DNA from: Rhabdornis inornatus
Taxonomy: Eukaryota > Chordata > Aves > Passeriformes > Rhabdornithidae
Reading direction: 5' to 3'
Length of the DNA stretch: 64,000 nt
Assembly (NCBI GenBank): GCA_013397075.1
Contig: VWZS01004853.1
Span: 124,001 to 188,000, forward strand
The translations under genes were made by a program, and so were the position numbers. Each line of letters starts with the position of its first letter. Positions within the stretch are counted from its first letter, which is position 1. Shown here piece after piece: positions 26,401 to 41,400 of the stretch. The notes beneath the pieces were generated by a model that had not been told where the DNA came from, made no database searches, and was given only the letters and a program-made list of their open reading frames with translations.

Positions 26401-29400
26401 ATCTGAGGGCAAGAAAACCTCCTGTGAAGGCCATCAGATGTTCTCTGGCAGCAGCCAGTCTCTTATTATGAGAGTTATAAAGTTGTACCATGCATAGCAA
26501 CCAACTCTGATTCTGCAGAAGGAGCCAGGAATTGCTAATACTCTTGGTTTTGAATAAGATGATGGTTCTCTCCAGTCACTTGTGTCCTATATTATCACAG
26601 ATAAAAAACCAATATTGAAACTAATGCCAAGTTCTGAGTTGTCATATTCTGGTTTATATCCTCGATAATCTTAGAATTTTATATAATATCTGACTTTATT
26701 TACTACCAGGAGTAAAGCAAGGGTTTGTGATCCCGAAGAGCTGCTTAACAGCTCTAAAGTCTAGAAAATGCTTTCAGAGATAATTTTACCAGAAATTCTT
26801 GATTTCTGAATTAGAAACAACTCATCCAGCAAGTTAAAAAAAAAGATCTGATCCTCATCAGTTTTGTAATTTCTGTATTCAGAATACCTTTTTTTTTCTA
26901 TGATCAGCTTTCTTCTCTGTCCAGTGCATGTACTCACACCAGATGCTAGCAGTAGCCCACCCTTCACCATTGCTGCTCTGCAGTGATTTGGTATTTAGCT
27001 TTTGTGATTTAAGGCACTGTTCCTCCCCACTTGTTATGTTTGCTCAGGAACTTTTTCCATTATAGATTTTATATATATATATGCAATCCATGTAAATTTA
27101 TTAGAATAGTATTTTTGTTTCATGTAACTGATCATATGAACTCTTCTAGGTATCTGTTGATCTCCATTGTAAGCTGACCCTTTATTTTAGCACAGAAAAG
27201 ATTTTTTCAAATTATTTTCTGTGTTTACTCTGTTTGAAAGAAAATATAGAACAATATCTAACCATGCTTAGCTTCGTTTTAAATGAGTCCTCCACAAAAG
27301 TTTGTGCAGCATTCTGATCACTTGGACCCATTCTCTGAGGGAGAAGTTTTGCATGAGGTATCAGAGGAGTCAGTCATTTGCCATGAAAACTTGAAGTGCT
27401 TTATGCTTTTGATATATATCAGTTACAGCACCAGAGGAAGTAGAAGCATGTGTCCACTCCAACAAATCTGGAGGCAATAGTTACTATGTAACAAATATGA
27501 AAGTAAACCCAATGTATTTTTTACCTTAGTATTTTGTCTTCATACTTCCATTCTACTGATCTGCTTTCCCTGCCTCCGTTTTGAAGTCATAAGAGAATCG
27601 TAGTTTAGCAGAAGGAAGCAAGTAGTAATAAAGACTGTGGAGCTTCAGGAAAAAAGCAAGCACAGTGTTAAAACCTGTTTCAGTTTTCAAAGAGACTGGT
27701 CTGACTTCTGTTAGCGTATTGTTACTGGAATTAAAGAAACAATATTAACAACTAAATGCATCATAACAGCTGAAAGGGCATTGTATAAGCTGCCAACATC
27801 ATTTTTCCCCCTAATAATATCTGTTTGCACAATATGGCTTTGTTAAACCCTTAATATATTTAAATAAATGAAAATCTTCTATGATAGAAATAAGCCTTAA
27901 TACTTGGAGAATGCAAATTTAGAGATAATTGTTTAGACATTTATTTAATAATCTGCTCTAAGTTAGGAAAATATCTTTCTAGGAAACTTCTCTTTTATAA
28001 GCTACAGGTAAAGAAGGAGAACCTGAGGGTGTTTTAACTTGTGTTGTAACACTAGTTCCTGAGAAACATCTTTCAGTTGAGATGTTAATTTAATGTTTGT
28101 TTTTATCCTTTTAATTATTTTAATTCAGGGAACTAATAGAAGAATTACATCCTATAATTAAGGAAGCACTTGAAAGAAGGCCAGAGGTAATTAAATAATT
28201 TTCATTATACTCAGTACAGTTTTAACTGTCTTTTCACAAAGAGGAAGTGTTAGTTATTTTCTTTAATTTGTACATGTTAGAACAGTCAATATAACAGACT
28301 AAAAGGTGAAATGTTGCTTTTTTAAATGATTGTGAAGTGTTTATGGTAGAAGAGCTTCATGTTTGAGCTGTTATTCCTGTATGAGAGATTTTGTTTCAAA
28401 TGATGAAAAAATACTGTAACCTTTTCCACATTATTTTAATTTCTTTAATCTAACCATCGTTTGTTTCTTTGTTATATCATCAGTGACATTCCCACAATTA
28501 GTGGTACCTATGACATAGAATTGAGTTTTATTGTCCACCAGCTTTGTTGGGGTTTGGTGGTGGTAGTGGTTTTTAGTGAAAAAGATTGTAAACTCACCTG
28601 ACTGCTCTAATGAAAATGATGGAAAGGAACAGCACTTCTGTTTCAAAATGTTACTGTACTACAGTAGTTGTGTCAGGCTAGCATCCAAATCATAGAATAT
28701 TTGGGGTTGTAAGGGACCTTTAAAGGTCACCTAGTCCACCCACCCTGAAATGAGCAGGAGGAACATCTTCAGCTACATGAGGTTTCTCAGAGCCCCATCA
28801 ACCTGACCTTGAAAGTTTACACTATTGGGGCATCACCTCTCTGGGCAGCCTGTTCCAGAGTTTCACCTCAACATAAAAAATGTGTCTTTATATCTAGTCT
28901 AAATCTACCCAATTTTAGTTCAAAACCATTGCCCCTTGTTGTATCACAACAGGCCCTGCTAAAACGTTTGTCCCCATTGTTCTTACAAGCCCCTTTTAAG
29001 CAGTGAAAGGTCACAATGAGGTCTCCCTGGACCCTTCTCTTCTCCAGGCTGAACAGTCAGTCCTAGCTCTTGCAGCTTCTCTTCACAAGAGAGGTGCTCC
29101 AGCCCTCTGATCATTTTTGCAGCCCTCCTCTGGACCCACTCCAATATGCCCATGTCCTTCCTGTGCTTGTGGACCCCAGAAGGCAGTACTCCAGGAGGGG
29201 TTTCATGGGAGTGGAGCAGAGAGACAGGATGACCTCCCTCAAAATATGTAGGAAGACTGCCTTTTGCACTTCATTGTTTTATATCTTGCACTTAGTGATG
29301 AGAGGCTGACAACAACCATGACCTGGATAATGCATGTAGTAGCAAACCTGAGCTGAAACGGGGAAAACGTTTGTTCATTGTCTGATTTATTAAACTTGTT

Positions 29401-32400
29401 AGCAGTTTTGGTAACTTGTCTTAAAAGGTTGGCACCTCTGATAACAGATGCCGGTTGTAGTACAGATATATGCTTTTATCTTCTGCTCTGGTTTTCTACT
29501 TTGTTTTTCCTCTGCTTCATTTAATTTTGTGTTTCCTCTGACGGATAGAACATGAAACGGCGCAGGCGTCGAGATATTTTACGAGTACAACTAGTACGAA
29601 TATTTGAACTGTTGGCAGATGCTGGTGTCATTAGTCACAGGTAGGGGCAGTGTGGATGAGAAGTTGTTGATGTGTTGGTGAATTGTCACTGATGTACTTA
29701 TGACTCAGTATAACAAGCATGCAAAATTCATCAGTGAGTTTCAGTATACCACTAAATAAATAGACATGGGTTTATAAAACTCAGAATTTTGCTGGCTTTC
29801 TAATCCCTCTCACTCCCAGGTTCTTTGTCACTGTGTTCTATGTTTTATTTAAAATGTTACTATTCCCCAGGACATTACTTTGAGCAGGCAGTATGTCATG
29901 GTCCCTCTTCCTTGTGTGTGCTCAAGCATCCCAACAGTTGTACAAATCATAACTGTTCTGTGATAATTCAGGGATTTCTGCCTTTCTTGGAGTGCTCATG
30001 CTAGTCAGCACATCTTATGCAGAGAAGGCTACTGCTCATTAATGTTGGGCTTTTGAAGGATGGAGAATGTTGACATGGTTATTGAGATCTTTTCCTCACT
30101 TTACCCTACTTGTATAGGGACACTTTGAAAGAAGTTTTGGCATATGTTTTACAAAAGTCCCTAGGAAAGTTTTTCCCATGCATGTGGAATTGTGTAAGAG
30201 CAAGTCGGCTCGGAGATGGTTAGCCCCCTCCTCCCTCTCTGTTCAATAATGATACTGAGACATGTGTTTGTCAGCCTGTGTGTATTTGTTTCACCAGCGT
30301 AAAATTCTCAATCTTCAAGTATATTTCAGAATGTTGCCTCAGAAGCGTTGCTGAAATGTCTATCAACATGCTATCAACATGCTACTTTACAGTCCAACTG
30401 TTAAAATCATGCTTTCTCTTAACTTTTAAGGTTCGCACTAGGGGAGGGGGAAGGGACTTTGTGTTTGGGGATTTTAATTATTAACACTTGTCCCCAGTAT
30501 AAGAACTAGTTCTGTAGAAGGATGAGTGACTTCAAATAATTAGGTTTGATTCTTAGTTTGCTTTCACTAGAGTTTTTTATTTTAATGCTGAAGTAGAAGC
30601 TGGATGAAGAAATTACTTTGAATTAGGTATTTGCAGTGATAAGGGTATATGGTTTTTTAAAGACAAAAAATAAGAATGATTTTCAAATGTTGTATGTAAT
30701 TACTGTGCTCTTCAATTTTCTAAATTTATTTTATTTGTTCAGTGCAAGTGGTGGCCTTGATAATGAAACACATTCCCTCAACAACACTTTACTTGAGTAT
30801 GTTGATCTAACAAGACAACTCCTAGAAGCAGAAAATGAAAAGGATTCTGATACATTGAAAGATATCCGATGCCATTTTAGTGCCTTAGTGGCAAATATCA
30901 TACAAAATGTTCCAGGTATGTAAAAATGTAACTTCTGATTACTGTATTTAATATGCAGTACATGTAAAAAAAAAGAAATCCAACCAAACAGAAATTAAAC
31001 AAAAAGACACTTCTTATCTGAACTTTCAGAATACTTTTAATAAAATAATTTATGACATTAGTTTTGAGTATAATTTTAGCAGTATGAGTTTTAAGAGAAA
31101 TTTTTGGTACTGTTTGGCAAAGTCTTGTTGATTGTCTATGTATATGAGTTCTGTGGACTAATAAGTATCTTATTCCTCTACACTACTGGCATTAAACAGT
31201 ACAATAGTAAACCTACATCCAGGCATTATGGTATTAAAATAATAGTGGGTCTTTACATAGATTTTTCCTTTTATATTTGTAGTTTGGGTCTGTTTGTGTT
31301 ACATGCTTTATCTTAAAGAATTACAAGAGCAGTGTGTATAACTGTGGGCTTTTCTTACAGTACACCAGAGAAGAAGTGTCTTTCCACAGCAGAGTCTACG
31401 CCACAGTCTATTCATGCTGTTCAGTCATTGGGCAGGTCCTTTTAGTATCATGTTTACTCCCCTGGACAGATACAGTGATAGAAACATGCGAATAAACAGA
31501 CACCAATACTGTGCATTAAAGGTATTTTAACACTTTTGAATTTTGGAAATAGATTTGTTATGTCAACATGATGTGAATTTAACATTTGGGCTTTTTAGGT
31601 GTGGTTTCCATATCCATGCTTTAGTGCCTTTTTATTTCTTCTGATTACATGTGTATTTATGACAGTTCAGCTTTTCCCATACTGTAACTATTGCTTTTGC
31701 TATAGAAATTTCTTACAATTACTACTGAATGTTCACTTCCTGTAACTTTAGTTCTCATTGCTTAAGTTAAAGGCTTTCATCTGAACATACATTAGCAATG
31801 AAACTGGTGTATTAACTCTTCAATATGTCAGCATTTTAGTATTGGCCCTTCCTTGTATTTGAAAATTGAGAAAAATATGATTTAATAATTGCTTTAATAA
31901 ACATTTTTTATTACCCTTGGTCTTCCTCTCTTAACAGGCTAGAATTTAGTTATCTGATATTTTAATGGATTGAGTAAGAGCACTTCCTGTATCTGAGTTA
32001 TTAAAATGTGTTTTTCAATTGCTTTCCAAAGGCTATGTCTGCTGTACTGTGTTGTGGCCCTGTTGCAGACAATGTTGGGCTTTCATCTGATGGCTATTTA
32101 TACAAATGGCTGGATAATATTTTGGATTCACAAGATAAAAAGGTAATAAAGGCAATGTCAACATCACTTTGCAACTATCAGTACCTTCAAACATGTTTTA
32201 GCAAGTTTGCAGAGAGATTTGCCTAAATGCTCTACTTAAGCTCACAGCTGTTTTAGTAGCACAGGGTTTTGCCCTGTCCTTCATGTGTATTTACCCTGTT
32301 GGGGAAGGTGGTCCCTAATCACAGTCTAAGAACAGAGAAACAGAATGGAAGAGGAAAGGACAAGGGGTGAAGCACTGCATATTGTTTATAAACTGATGAA

Positions 32401-35400
32401 CCATGTTAAGTTGTAGTAATAAGTCAGGTCTTCCACAAATTTAAAGGAAATGAGATTTTGAACATGAACTCATCTGAGACTGTAGAGTTCTTTGGGCTCC
32501 TTAGTGAGACCACGCTTTTCATCTAAACAGTGTGGCAAGCTTTAAAGGTAGGATTTCTATTGCCCTATAATGCTACATAAAAATACAGCTCCTGTGGGCT
32601 ACTTTGATTCCAGGGGTGGTGCAAGTCTCCACACAGATCTATCCCTTGTATCCCACTGGAATTCCTGCATGTGTTTAAATGCTTCTCTGTATCTAGTGCT
32701 TTCAAGGCAGTGTTTCAGTGCAAGACGTAAAAATGGTAAATTGCTCAAACTAGCCTTGGAACTGAAGGGGAAAAAATGTCGGTAGAGCTCTAGTTATTTG
32801 TGTCAATAATTTATGACTTTGTGTAAGTTGAACAGTAAACAGTGTGATAGAATTATCTGCTGTTACTTCAGGTATGATGTCATTGGTTTTGGATGGAACA
32901 GATTTTATGTTCCCAAAGGTTTCGGGTTTCTTAAATATTTATTTTCTTATTTTTTGCCATTTTGTAAGTTGGTCTTTTTTTCTACATTTTTGAATATATA
33001 TTTACTCTTCCCTAGGTTCACCAGCTAGGCTGTGAGGCAGTCATGCTGCTCTTGGAACTCAATCCTGACCAGAGTAACCTCATGTACTGGGCCGTTGACC
33101 GGTGTTACACAGGTTCCAAGCGGGTAGCAGCTGGCTGCTTTAAAGCCATAGCCAGCGTGTTCCAAAACAGGTACTACAGCATTTTTCAAAACTTTAAAAC
33201 TTCCATTTTCAGAGTGAGCTTTCATGTACAACTGTGGGTTTTACTTCTGGAGGGAGAAAAGATCACCACTGTCTTTGTGTGTGTGTTATTAGATAAACTT
33301 CTCAAAATGTTATTCTATCCCCTATCATATTCATTGTAAATTAAACCTAAGTAAATTCAAATCTTAGAAAACCGAAAGTAATTTTACTTTTTTTCGTACT
33401 TGCCATTTTTTCCTAGGGATTACCAGTGTGATACAGTGACCCTCTTGAATCTGATACTATTTAAAGCAGCTGATTCTACTAGGGCAATCTATGAAGTTGC
33501 TATGCAACTATTGCAGGTTTGTAAGCTAATTCTGATTATATTTTTTTTCTTTTAAAATAAGAATTGTCCTATATATTAAAATAAAATCTGGTTTTGTTTG
33601 ATTGTCTTCAGTAATGAAAGACAATGTTGGTTTTTTTCTTCTATATTTTAGTACATGGTTAAACCAGGTCCTTACTTGGCACAAATAGACTTCCCTGAAA
33701 GTCTGTCTGTTTCCACGCACCTGTATTTTCATAATACCTGCTTTTTCAAGAAGCCACCCAAATCAGGACTCTCTTGATTCGGCCCTGGAACAAGAGTGAT
33801 ATATAGCTCCATTCGTCCAAAAGCACCTCACAGTGAAGCAAATTGCTTCCCAAGCCTTCGCTGTCTGCTGGGGTAGCAGTCAGTTTTCTGATTTTTGTGC
33901 TATTGCCAACCATTTTTTCATCTGTCCGTGTGGAGAGATGACAGTGAAAATCTTGTTACCCACTTCATTTACTTCTGTATATTCCTTTCTGAGGTATTTA
34001 GGGGTAAGCTTAAGGCAGCATTAGTGTTTAAAAATTTGTGCTGATAGTAGCTCAGACCTTAAGTCTTTTTTCAAAGGTTTTTGTTGTCAGCTAAATTCAA
34101 CAGTGAAGTCCTCACTGAAGTCAAACCCTTGTTGATACATCATCCCCGTCTTTCTTCTCAAGTGGACACTACTTCTTAAGATCAGTCCAAATTTATTTTT
34201 ATAGTATCAGAGTGCCTTAGCCTCCTGATGCATCTCTACCACATTGAAGATTGTGTTTTTCCTATTCATGTCTCATAGATGAGCAAAAATTGGTATTGTT
34301 TGGAAATGCAAATGCTAAATAGTATTTCACATTTCATTATAGATAAATTTGTTTTTAAGGTGGTATTTTAGGAAAGCAGATTTTGGAACTTTATCGCTGG
34401 AAACTCATCAAGTGGAATGTATCTTAGCTAGTCTTCTATTAATTTACCACAGTGTTAGCAAATGCTGTAGGTGTATGGAGATCTGCATAGATAAGAAACA
34501 TTAAATGAGATTAGATACATGAACTTAAGAAGTGATTCTTATATAAAAATTTCTACAGTAGCTCTATACTTAGCTTCAAATTCTGAACATTACTGTTGTA
34601 GATTTTGGAACCAAAGATGTTCCGTTACACTCACAAACTGGAAGTTCAGCGGATGGATGGGGTTTTGGGACAGCCTTCTCCTTTACCACATTTGTATTCT
34701 ATGTCATATTACCAACTATCAGAAGAATTAGCAAGGACTTATCCTGAACTGACACTTGCTATCTTCTCAGGTATGATTTTGAAACGAAACAAAACACTTC
34801 ATCAAGTCAAAAGCATTATACAGAATGTGTAATTCTTATTTTTCAATAAGTGATTTATATGTAATTCACTAAAATCAGGACAACTACATCATCTTAGCAA
34901 GTAGAGACAAAAAAGCCAACTAAGTGACAGGTTTTGTTCACTTATGTTTGACATATATTCATGGTGAAAGAACATAAATCAAAAATATTTTTACTAATTT
35001 TCTAATAACCACGGAAAATCACATTATAGAAATAATTTGCAATTGTTTTTTAAAATAATTTTTTCATTGTTCTCTCTAGTGTGTTATTTACTGTAGATTG
35101 CTTAAATACATGATTCTGTAGCATTTTTAAACAATTGCAAGATAATAACCTCTTTCATCAACTAAAAGAAACCAATCTACTAGGACTAATCTAAGGAAGA
35201 AAAAATTTTAAGTGTTTTTTTGCCAAACTTGACACATTTTTAAATGCCGTAGGTTTTTCAGTTCCCTCCTTCAATTAAAGGAATATATGTACACAGACAC
35301 AAATATATATATGCATAGTAATGTGATTTCTTCAACATACTGTTTATTAGCAGTGTCTTCAGTTAGCTCTGCTGAAGACCGTGGACTTCTATCATTATGA

Positions 35401-38400
35401 AATGGCACTAGTCAGCTAAACTAAAAAATTATACCAGTGTTACATTATGGTGTGCTGGGCTCATGGTTGTTGTTATCACCTAGCCAGTTCTCATTATTGA
35501 CTTGGAATTCATGTATGTACCTAATTTTTGAATGGCAGAAGTAAGTCAGAGAATCCAAACAGCTCACCCAGCTGGGAGACAGGTGATGCTGCATTATCTG
35601 CTGCCATGGATGAACAATATTGAGTTGGTAGACTTGAAACCTTTGCCAACCATTCGTCGTCAAGATGAAGATGAAGAAGATTCTTTGAAAGACAGGGAAA
35701 TGATGGTGAACAGTAGGCGATGGCTACGAGGAGAAGGCTGGGGATCACCACAGGCTACAGCTATGGTTCTGAATAATCTGATGTACATGACTGCAAAGGT
35801 AAAATTAATTACTTACATGCTTAACTTGTTTCAGTAAATTGTTCTGTTTAGGATGCAAGAAAATACTCTTCAGAGATACTATGTCACCAAGCTTTCAAGA
35901 GTTACTATTCATATTTTGGAGGTACTTTTTATACCCAAACTATACCCTATAGTTTGGAGGTATTCCAAGAAATATGTAATATGTGACATAAATGTTATAG
36001 TAATTGCTATGTATAGTAACGGTATATAATCAATGTTTTGCAATATGGATGTCTAGCTGGATAGAGAATACCAAACTGCCTGTATACCTATGATCTCAAA
36101 GTGGAGTTTTGGAACCTGTCTTGCTACCAGAGGCTGATTGACTCTCTTTCTTCATATCATAGCTACTTCAAACAGAGAAGTGTTGCTCATATGCAATGCT
36201 CCTGCCAGTTCTGGCTATATGAGAATCCTACTGATGAGAGATCATGTTTTGAACTATTCAATATCAAAAGCTCTTGTCGTTGTGTGGTCCATGGAGTTTT
36301 CTTCAGTATTGTCAGCAGCTGGGAGACTGGGCCTCTGTTAAATTTCACAGAATTATTAGAGTTGAAAGGGAGCTCTTGAGATCATCAGGACCACTTCCCC
36401 TGCCAAGGCAGGGTAACCCTGAGCATGTTACACAGAAACTTGTCTGGGTGGGTTTTTGGTCTCCAGAGAAGGAGGCTTCACGACCTCCCTCAGCAGCCTG
36501 TTCCAAGTACTCTGCCACCCTCAATGGAAAGAAGTTCTTCTTCACATTGAGATGGAGCTTCTTGTGTTTTAGTGTATGCCCATTGCTCCTCCTCCTGTCA
36601 CTGGGCACCACCAAAAAGAGTCTGGCACCGTCCTCTTGGCCTTTGAGATATTAATATGCATTAATGAGGTTCCTCCCATCAGTCTCTAGGCTAAAAAGGC
36701 CCAACTTCCTCAGTCTAATGGATTATATATCAGTGAAATGTATAGTATGTACACATACTATATATACACATATATATACATATATACTATATATACACAT
36801 TTAGATATATTTTTATACATTCATGTCTGTTAAAGAAAATAGCTATTTCCTGAATACGGTTTTAAAAAGTCACGTGAAAGCATCATTCCAGAACATTAAA
36901 AAGGCAACAGTTTCCTATAAGATTTATGTCTCCTTCTTCTAGAGCCTGTTTCACTTGATTAGTACAGATCACTTTTGAGTACAGCGTTTTCTGATGGAGT
37001 TTTCAGGACATACATTTATTTTGTTTTCTAGTATGGTGATGAAGTGGCTTGGTCAGAGATAGAAAATGTCTGGACTACTTTGGCAGATAGCTGGCCAAAG
37101 AATCTGAAAATAATTTTGCACTTCTTGATCAGTATTTGTGGAGTGAACAGTGAACCCAGCCTTTTGCCTTATGTGAGTATGTGACAGATCTCTCATTTGT
37201 GCTTATTGATATTTTAAAAATTAGTAGTACATCTAGCAGTGAAGATCACCAAACAAAAATGTGAGGTAGGATCTAGTATAGAAATAATATAGAAAAGAAC
37301 TGTGAAATATCAAAAAGAAATTATATCAGAATACATTCATTTCAGAGTTGATCTCAGGTGCTGATAAGACCTTTTTAAGAAAATATTTCACTTAAATAAT
37401 TTTCAGAAGACTTACTTTCAAACTTTATTGTCAGAAGACAGGAACTCAGAAGATTTCCTTTCTTACTGTCGTGGTATGTTTCCCATACTTGCTGCTCTTG
37501 ACAGCTGGGGAAGCAACTTTGGTAACTTTTAGAACTAGAGTAAGTTTCATGTATTCTCACTTGCAGTGCAGGTAGATACCGATTCTAACAAACTGTAGTC
37601 AAATCTCTTTGTGTAAATATATATATATATAATTTTTTTTTTTTTTTTTTATGGCAGGTAAAGAAAGTCATTGTTTATTTGGGTAGAGACAAAACAATGC
37701 AACTACTAGAAGAGCTGGTGAGTGAACTTCAGCTTACAGATCCTGTTAGTTCTGGAGTCAGCCATATGGATAATCCACCATATTACCGCATTACATCCAG
37801 TTACAAAATCCCCTCTGTCACTTCAGGTAAGCATTTACTGACTTAACTAACTTAAGCTGTTATTAATGTTAATTATAAACATGATTGATGTTGCTATCAA
37901 TCAGTTATGCTACTGGAGTGTATTTGTGAATATCAATAGGAGTGCAAGATTCTGTTTCTAAAAATAAGGTTAAAAGTTTATTTTACAAGATCTGCAGTTT
38001 TTGGTGTACCCAGACTTCTTACTGAAGATCATCTTCTAGGTTCACAAGGGACAGGTTTGTCCTAATATATGCATCAGACTTTGTCTATGTTTAGACCTTA
38101 CACTGTTTATGCTCACTATATGACTTTTATGCCTAGTCAGTCAAACCATGGGGAAAATGTATATAATTTTAAATCCATCTAAGTTGTTATATTTTAAGTT
38201 TTACAAACTGCATCCATAGGAATTGTTTCAAGAGGATTTAAGTTAACTTACTTAGGAAAATTTATCTAGAAATTAATGATAGATCAATCATCAAAAAACC
38301 CTCAAAGTGCTGAAAATACCAAAGGTGTCTACCTCATGCTTCAATCCAAGAACATGCTGAGAAATGTGGGAAAAGCAGTCTTGTTTTGGTGGAGTATCCA

Positions 38401-41400
38401 TCTATCAAATTGAGCTGCAAAAATCATGGATGTGGGGAGAGTATTTAAGCAAGGCCTTAACTTTTGTGCTGCAAATTTCTCAATGTTATGAAGCAGCCTG
38501 GACCTGTCACATGGTGTTATCTGGATCACAAGGTGAATGCATTGGCACTTGTTCTTGAAAGTGTTTTAAAGACATGAAAAAATATCTGGGGCTCTTGAAC
38601 TTTAATTTAGAATAGCAAAAGCTGGAAGGGTGTGAAATTGCTTCCAATTGTGGCTGTCAGTTCAGTATGATGCTTGCAAATTTCTCCTAAAAGCAAATTG
38701 TTAAAAACTTTACCACAGGCTATTAGGTTTTAATTCTTGATCTGTTTGTGGTTTGAATTAACTGGATAACAAAGTCAACTACATTTTACTGATTACTATG
38801 AGGTGTATAATACAGGAAAAAAGGAAATACATCTCTAGATATTGCTTAAAAAACTTTCTACTTAATTTACATTGAAGAGTTAGAGACTCCTGGAATAGAT
38901 TATTTTTATTTTTTCCAGTTAGTGAAATTATGGTAGCAGATCACCATCTTTTATTGCACATGAAAGTAGTTTGTATAGCTCAGTTTGTATTTGTGCCAAT
39001 TACTGTAAAATAAACCTGATTAGGGCTCTGGGCAAGGACCTTATTTACTAATAAGGGTGATCGTGCTTAAGATTACTTTTCCTTTTTACTGACCAACCTT
39101 TTTCCTTGTAAATAATTCACAGGTACCACTTCTAGTAGCAATACAATGGTGGCTCCCACAGATGGCAACCCTGACAGTAAACACATGAAAGACAGTATTG
39201 AAGAGAAGTAAGTATCTCCTCAAAGAACAGTTATTAGTTGAGTTACAAGAATTCCTGCTAGCTGCTATAAATACTCCCATCTCAGCAGGTCCAGGTATGT
39301 CTTCATTGCAGGGATTACGTTCCATGTAATGTCATGCATGTCAACAGAACTGGAATACCATTTGGGATTAACAATAGCAGCCTCAGTTGTAGTTTGAACT
39401 CCCGTCCAGGTCAGGCATTGTATTGCTACAGCTATATTGTTGTTGGTGCCTAAAGTAGCTACTCTTACACTGGACTGTGTATGTTCACATAAGAGCAATT
39501 GTACTGTAAGGTGGAGTTGGTGCGACACTGGAGCACGTTGCCCAGAGAAGTGGATGCCCCATCTCTGGAAGTGTTCAAAGCCAGGCTGGATAGGGCTCTG
39601 AGCAACCTGGTCTAGTGGAAGGTGTTCCTGCAGAGGGGTAGGAATCAGATGGTCTTTAAGGTCCCTTCCAACCCAAGTCATTCTGTGATGTTATAACTTG
39701 CAAATTGGTTTATTACCTCACTGGAAATGAACAGTGCCCAGGTGTTGCAAGCTAGTTTATTTTCCCTAACCTGGGGTATTTGGATACCTGGTATCTGTGT
39801 CAAGATACCTTACAGCTAACTTTAAAATAGATTTCTCCCTCCCTAATTTTTGAGCTATTTAAACATAATCTTTTGGAGAAATTTGGCAGACACTTACTGT
39901 CTTTTTCACCAGAATGAGGCTAGTGAAAAGCAAACAGTGAATATAGACTTAGGCTGTATACTTGGAGCTCAAAAGTAACAGACTCTGGGCATGCTTTCAT
40001 TTTGTGTTAATATGGATAGCTAACCTTCAAGTGAAAAGGGAGTGGAGATTTCGTAATTAGCATGAGCAAAACTGTGCACATGTGCCGTTACTGTAGAGTA
40101 GCAGCTATATCCTAAATTCGCAAATGAGTTTCTGACAACTTGTTTGAGAGCTTTAATAATTACAGTTCTGATATGATTTCCCTGTTGGACACTTTGTTTC
40201 CTTCCCTAGGATAATTATGTCAATATATTTAGAATAGTAAATATATTGGTAGAGGCAATCCCAATACTTAAATTGGGGTTAGGTGTATGATAGTGAATCA
40301 CAGAAACCTGGAGTGCGAGATGTCATTCAGAATTCAGCCTAGCAAGGCACAGGCAAGTACTTGGCTGCTATGGGAGCTCAAGCTGAAGAAACTTGTAAAG
40401 TGATGAAGGCAGTTTTTAAAGTGTCTGAGAATTTTGGCATATATTGTAGGGTTGTCTTAAACCTCCCCAGGGTACATGCTTCTTGATAAGATGTACTCTA
40501 CATCTTGGACTTGCCAGGAGGAGAGAATTTTAGAAACTTACGTAGAAACAGTTTGGAAATTACGCTTTTAGCACTCTCATTTCTCTTTTTTTTTAATAGT
40601 ATATCAGATTAGCAAGGTAGGATCTTGGACACTGTGTGTATACATGCATATGTCTCTGCCAGATCACATGTGGATTTCCTTATTTTGTTCAAGAGTGAGA
40701 AGAATTTATGTAAAATGGTAACAAATATTTTGATGTGCTTAAATGTTAGTGAAAATGATAGAACAGAAACACTATTTGTAAGGATAATCTCTTTGAATCT
40801 CCTGATCTGGTGTTGCTAGAGAAGGTATGTCTTAAACGGCTGAGGTGCTTTGGCATCGTGTTGATTATCCTTGTAAGGTGAGTTGTTTTTTGTGTAAGAG
40901 TTTTGCTGAAATACAGTTTTACTGAGAGACCCTGATTAAGGTTTGTCACAGAATGTCAGTTACTAATTCTTTATTTTCACTGACAGCTACGCACACCTAG
41001 ACATCTACAGCGGGCTGAACAGCAACTTAAACCGACAGCACCACAGACTGGAATCGCGCTACAGCAGCAGCTCTGGAGGATCATATGAAGAGGAAAAAAG
41101 TAATATTCTTTATTTTAAAATATTTCTATGAATGGCACACAGAATTTTCACAAGTTAATACTTCTACTGAAGGTTGTGGAACATAAAGAAATGAGCATTA
41201 TCAAGTGTTACTTGCATAAGGCTATTAAAAATTAAGGTTTTTTTAATCTTTCTCCGTCTTATGACTGCTATTGAAGTCTAGCATACATTTGACTGCAATA
41301 AAATATTCAAGGAAGATAATATGCTTTGTTCTTTTTGTTGTCCTCTGGAATGCGTTGTGAACATCTTCCTGAATGAAATGGTTTAACGTTATTTCCTTTG

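Larger units (their letters stand above)
35799..37031 (+). other. FRYL: FRYL intron e29-e30 (1.2 kb)
   Basis: Holds a minus-strand CR1 end (36343-36720) followed directly by TA-rich simple sequence with a perfect hairpin (36724-36815). The remainder is unassigned. Confidence 0.85.

Noticed and set aside
39265..39681. 138-codon minus-strand ORF
   Set aside because: It is antisense read-through of the + strand CR1 fragment and adjacent intron, with no known protein.
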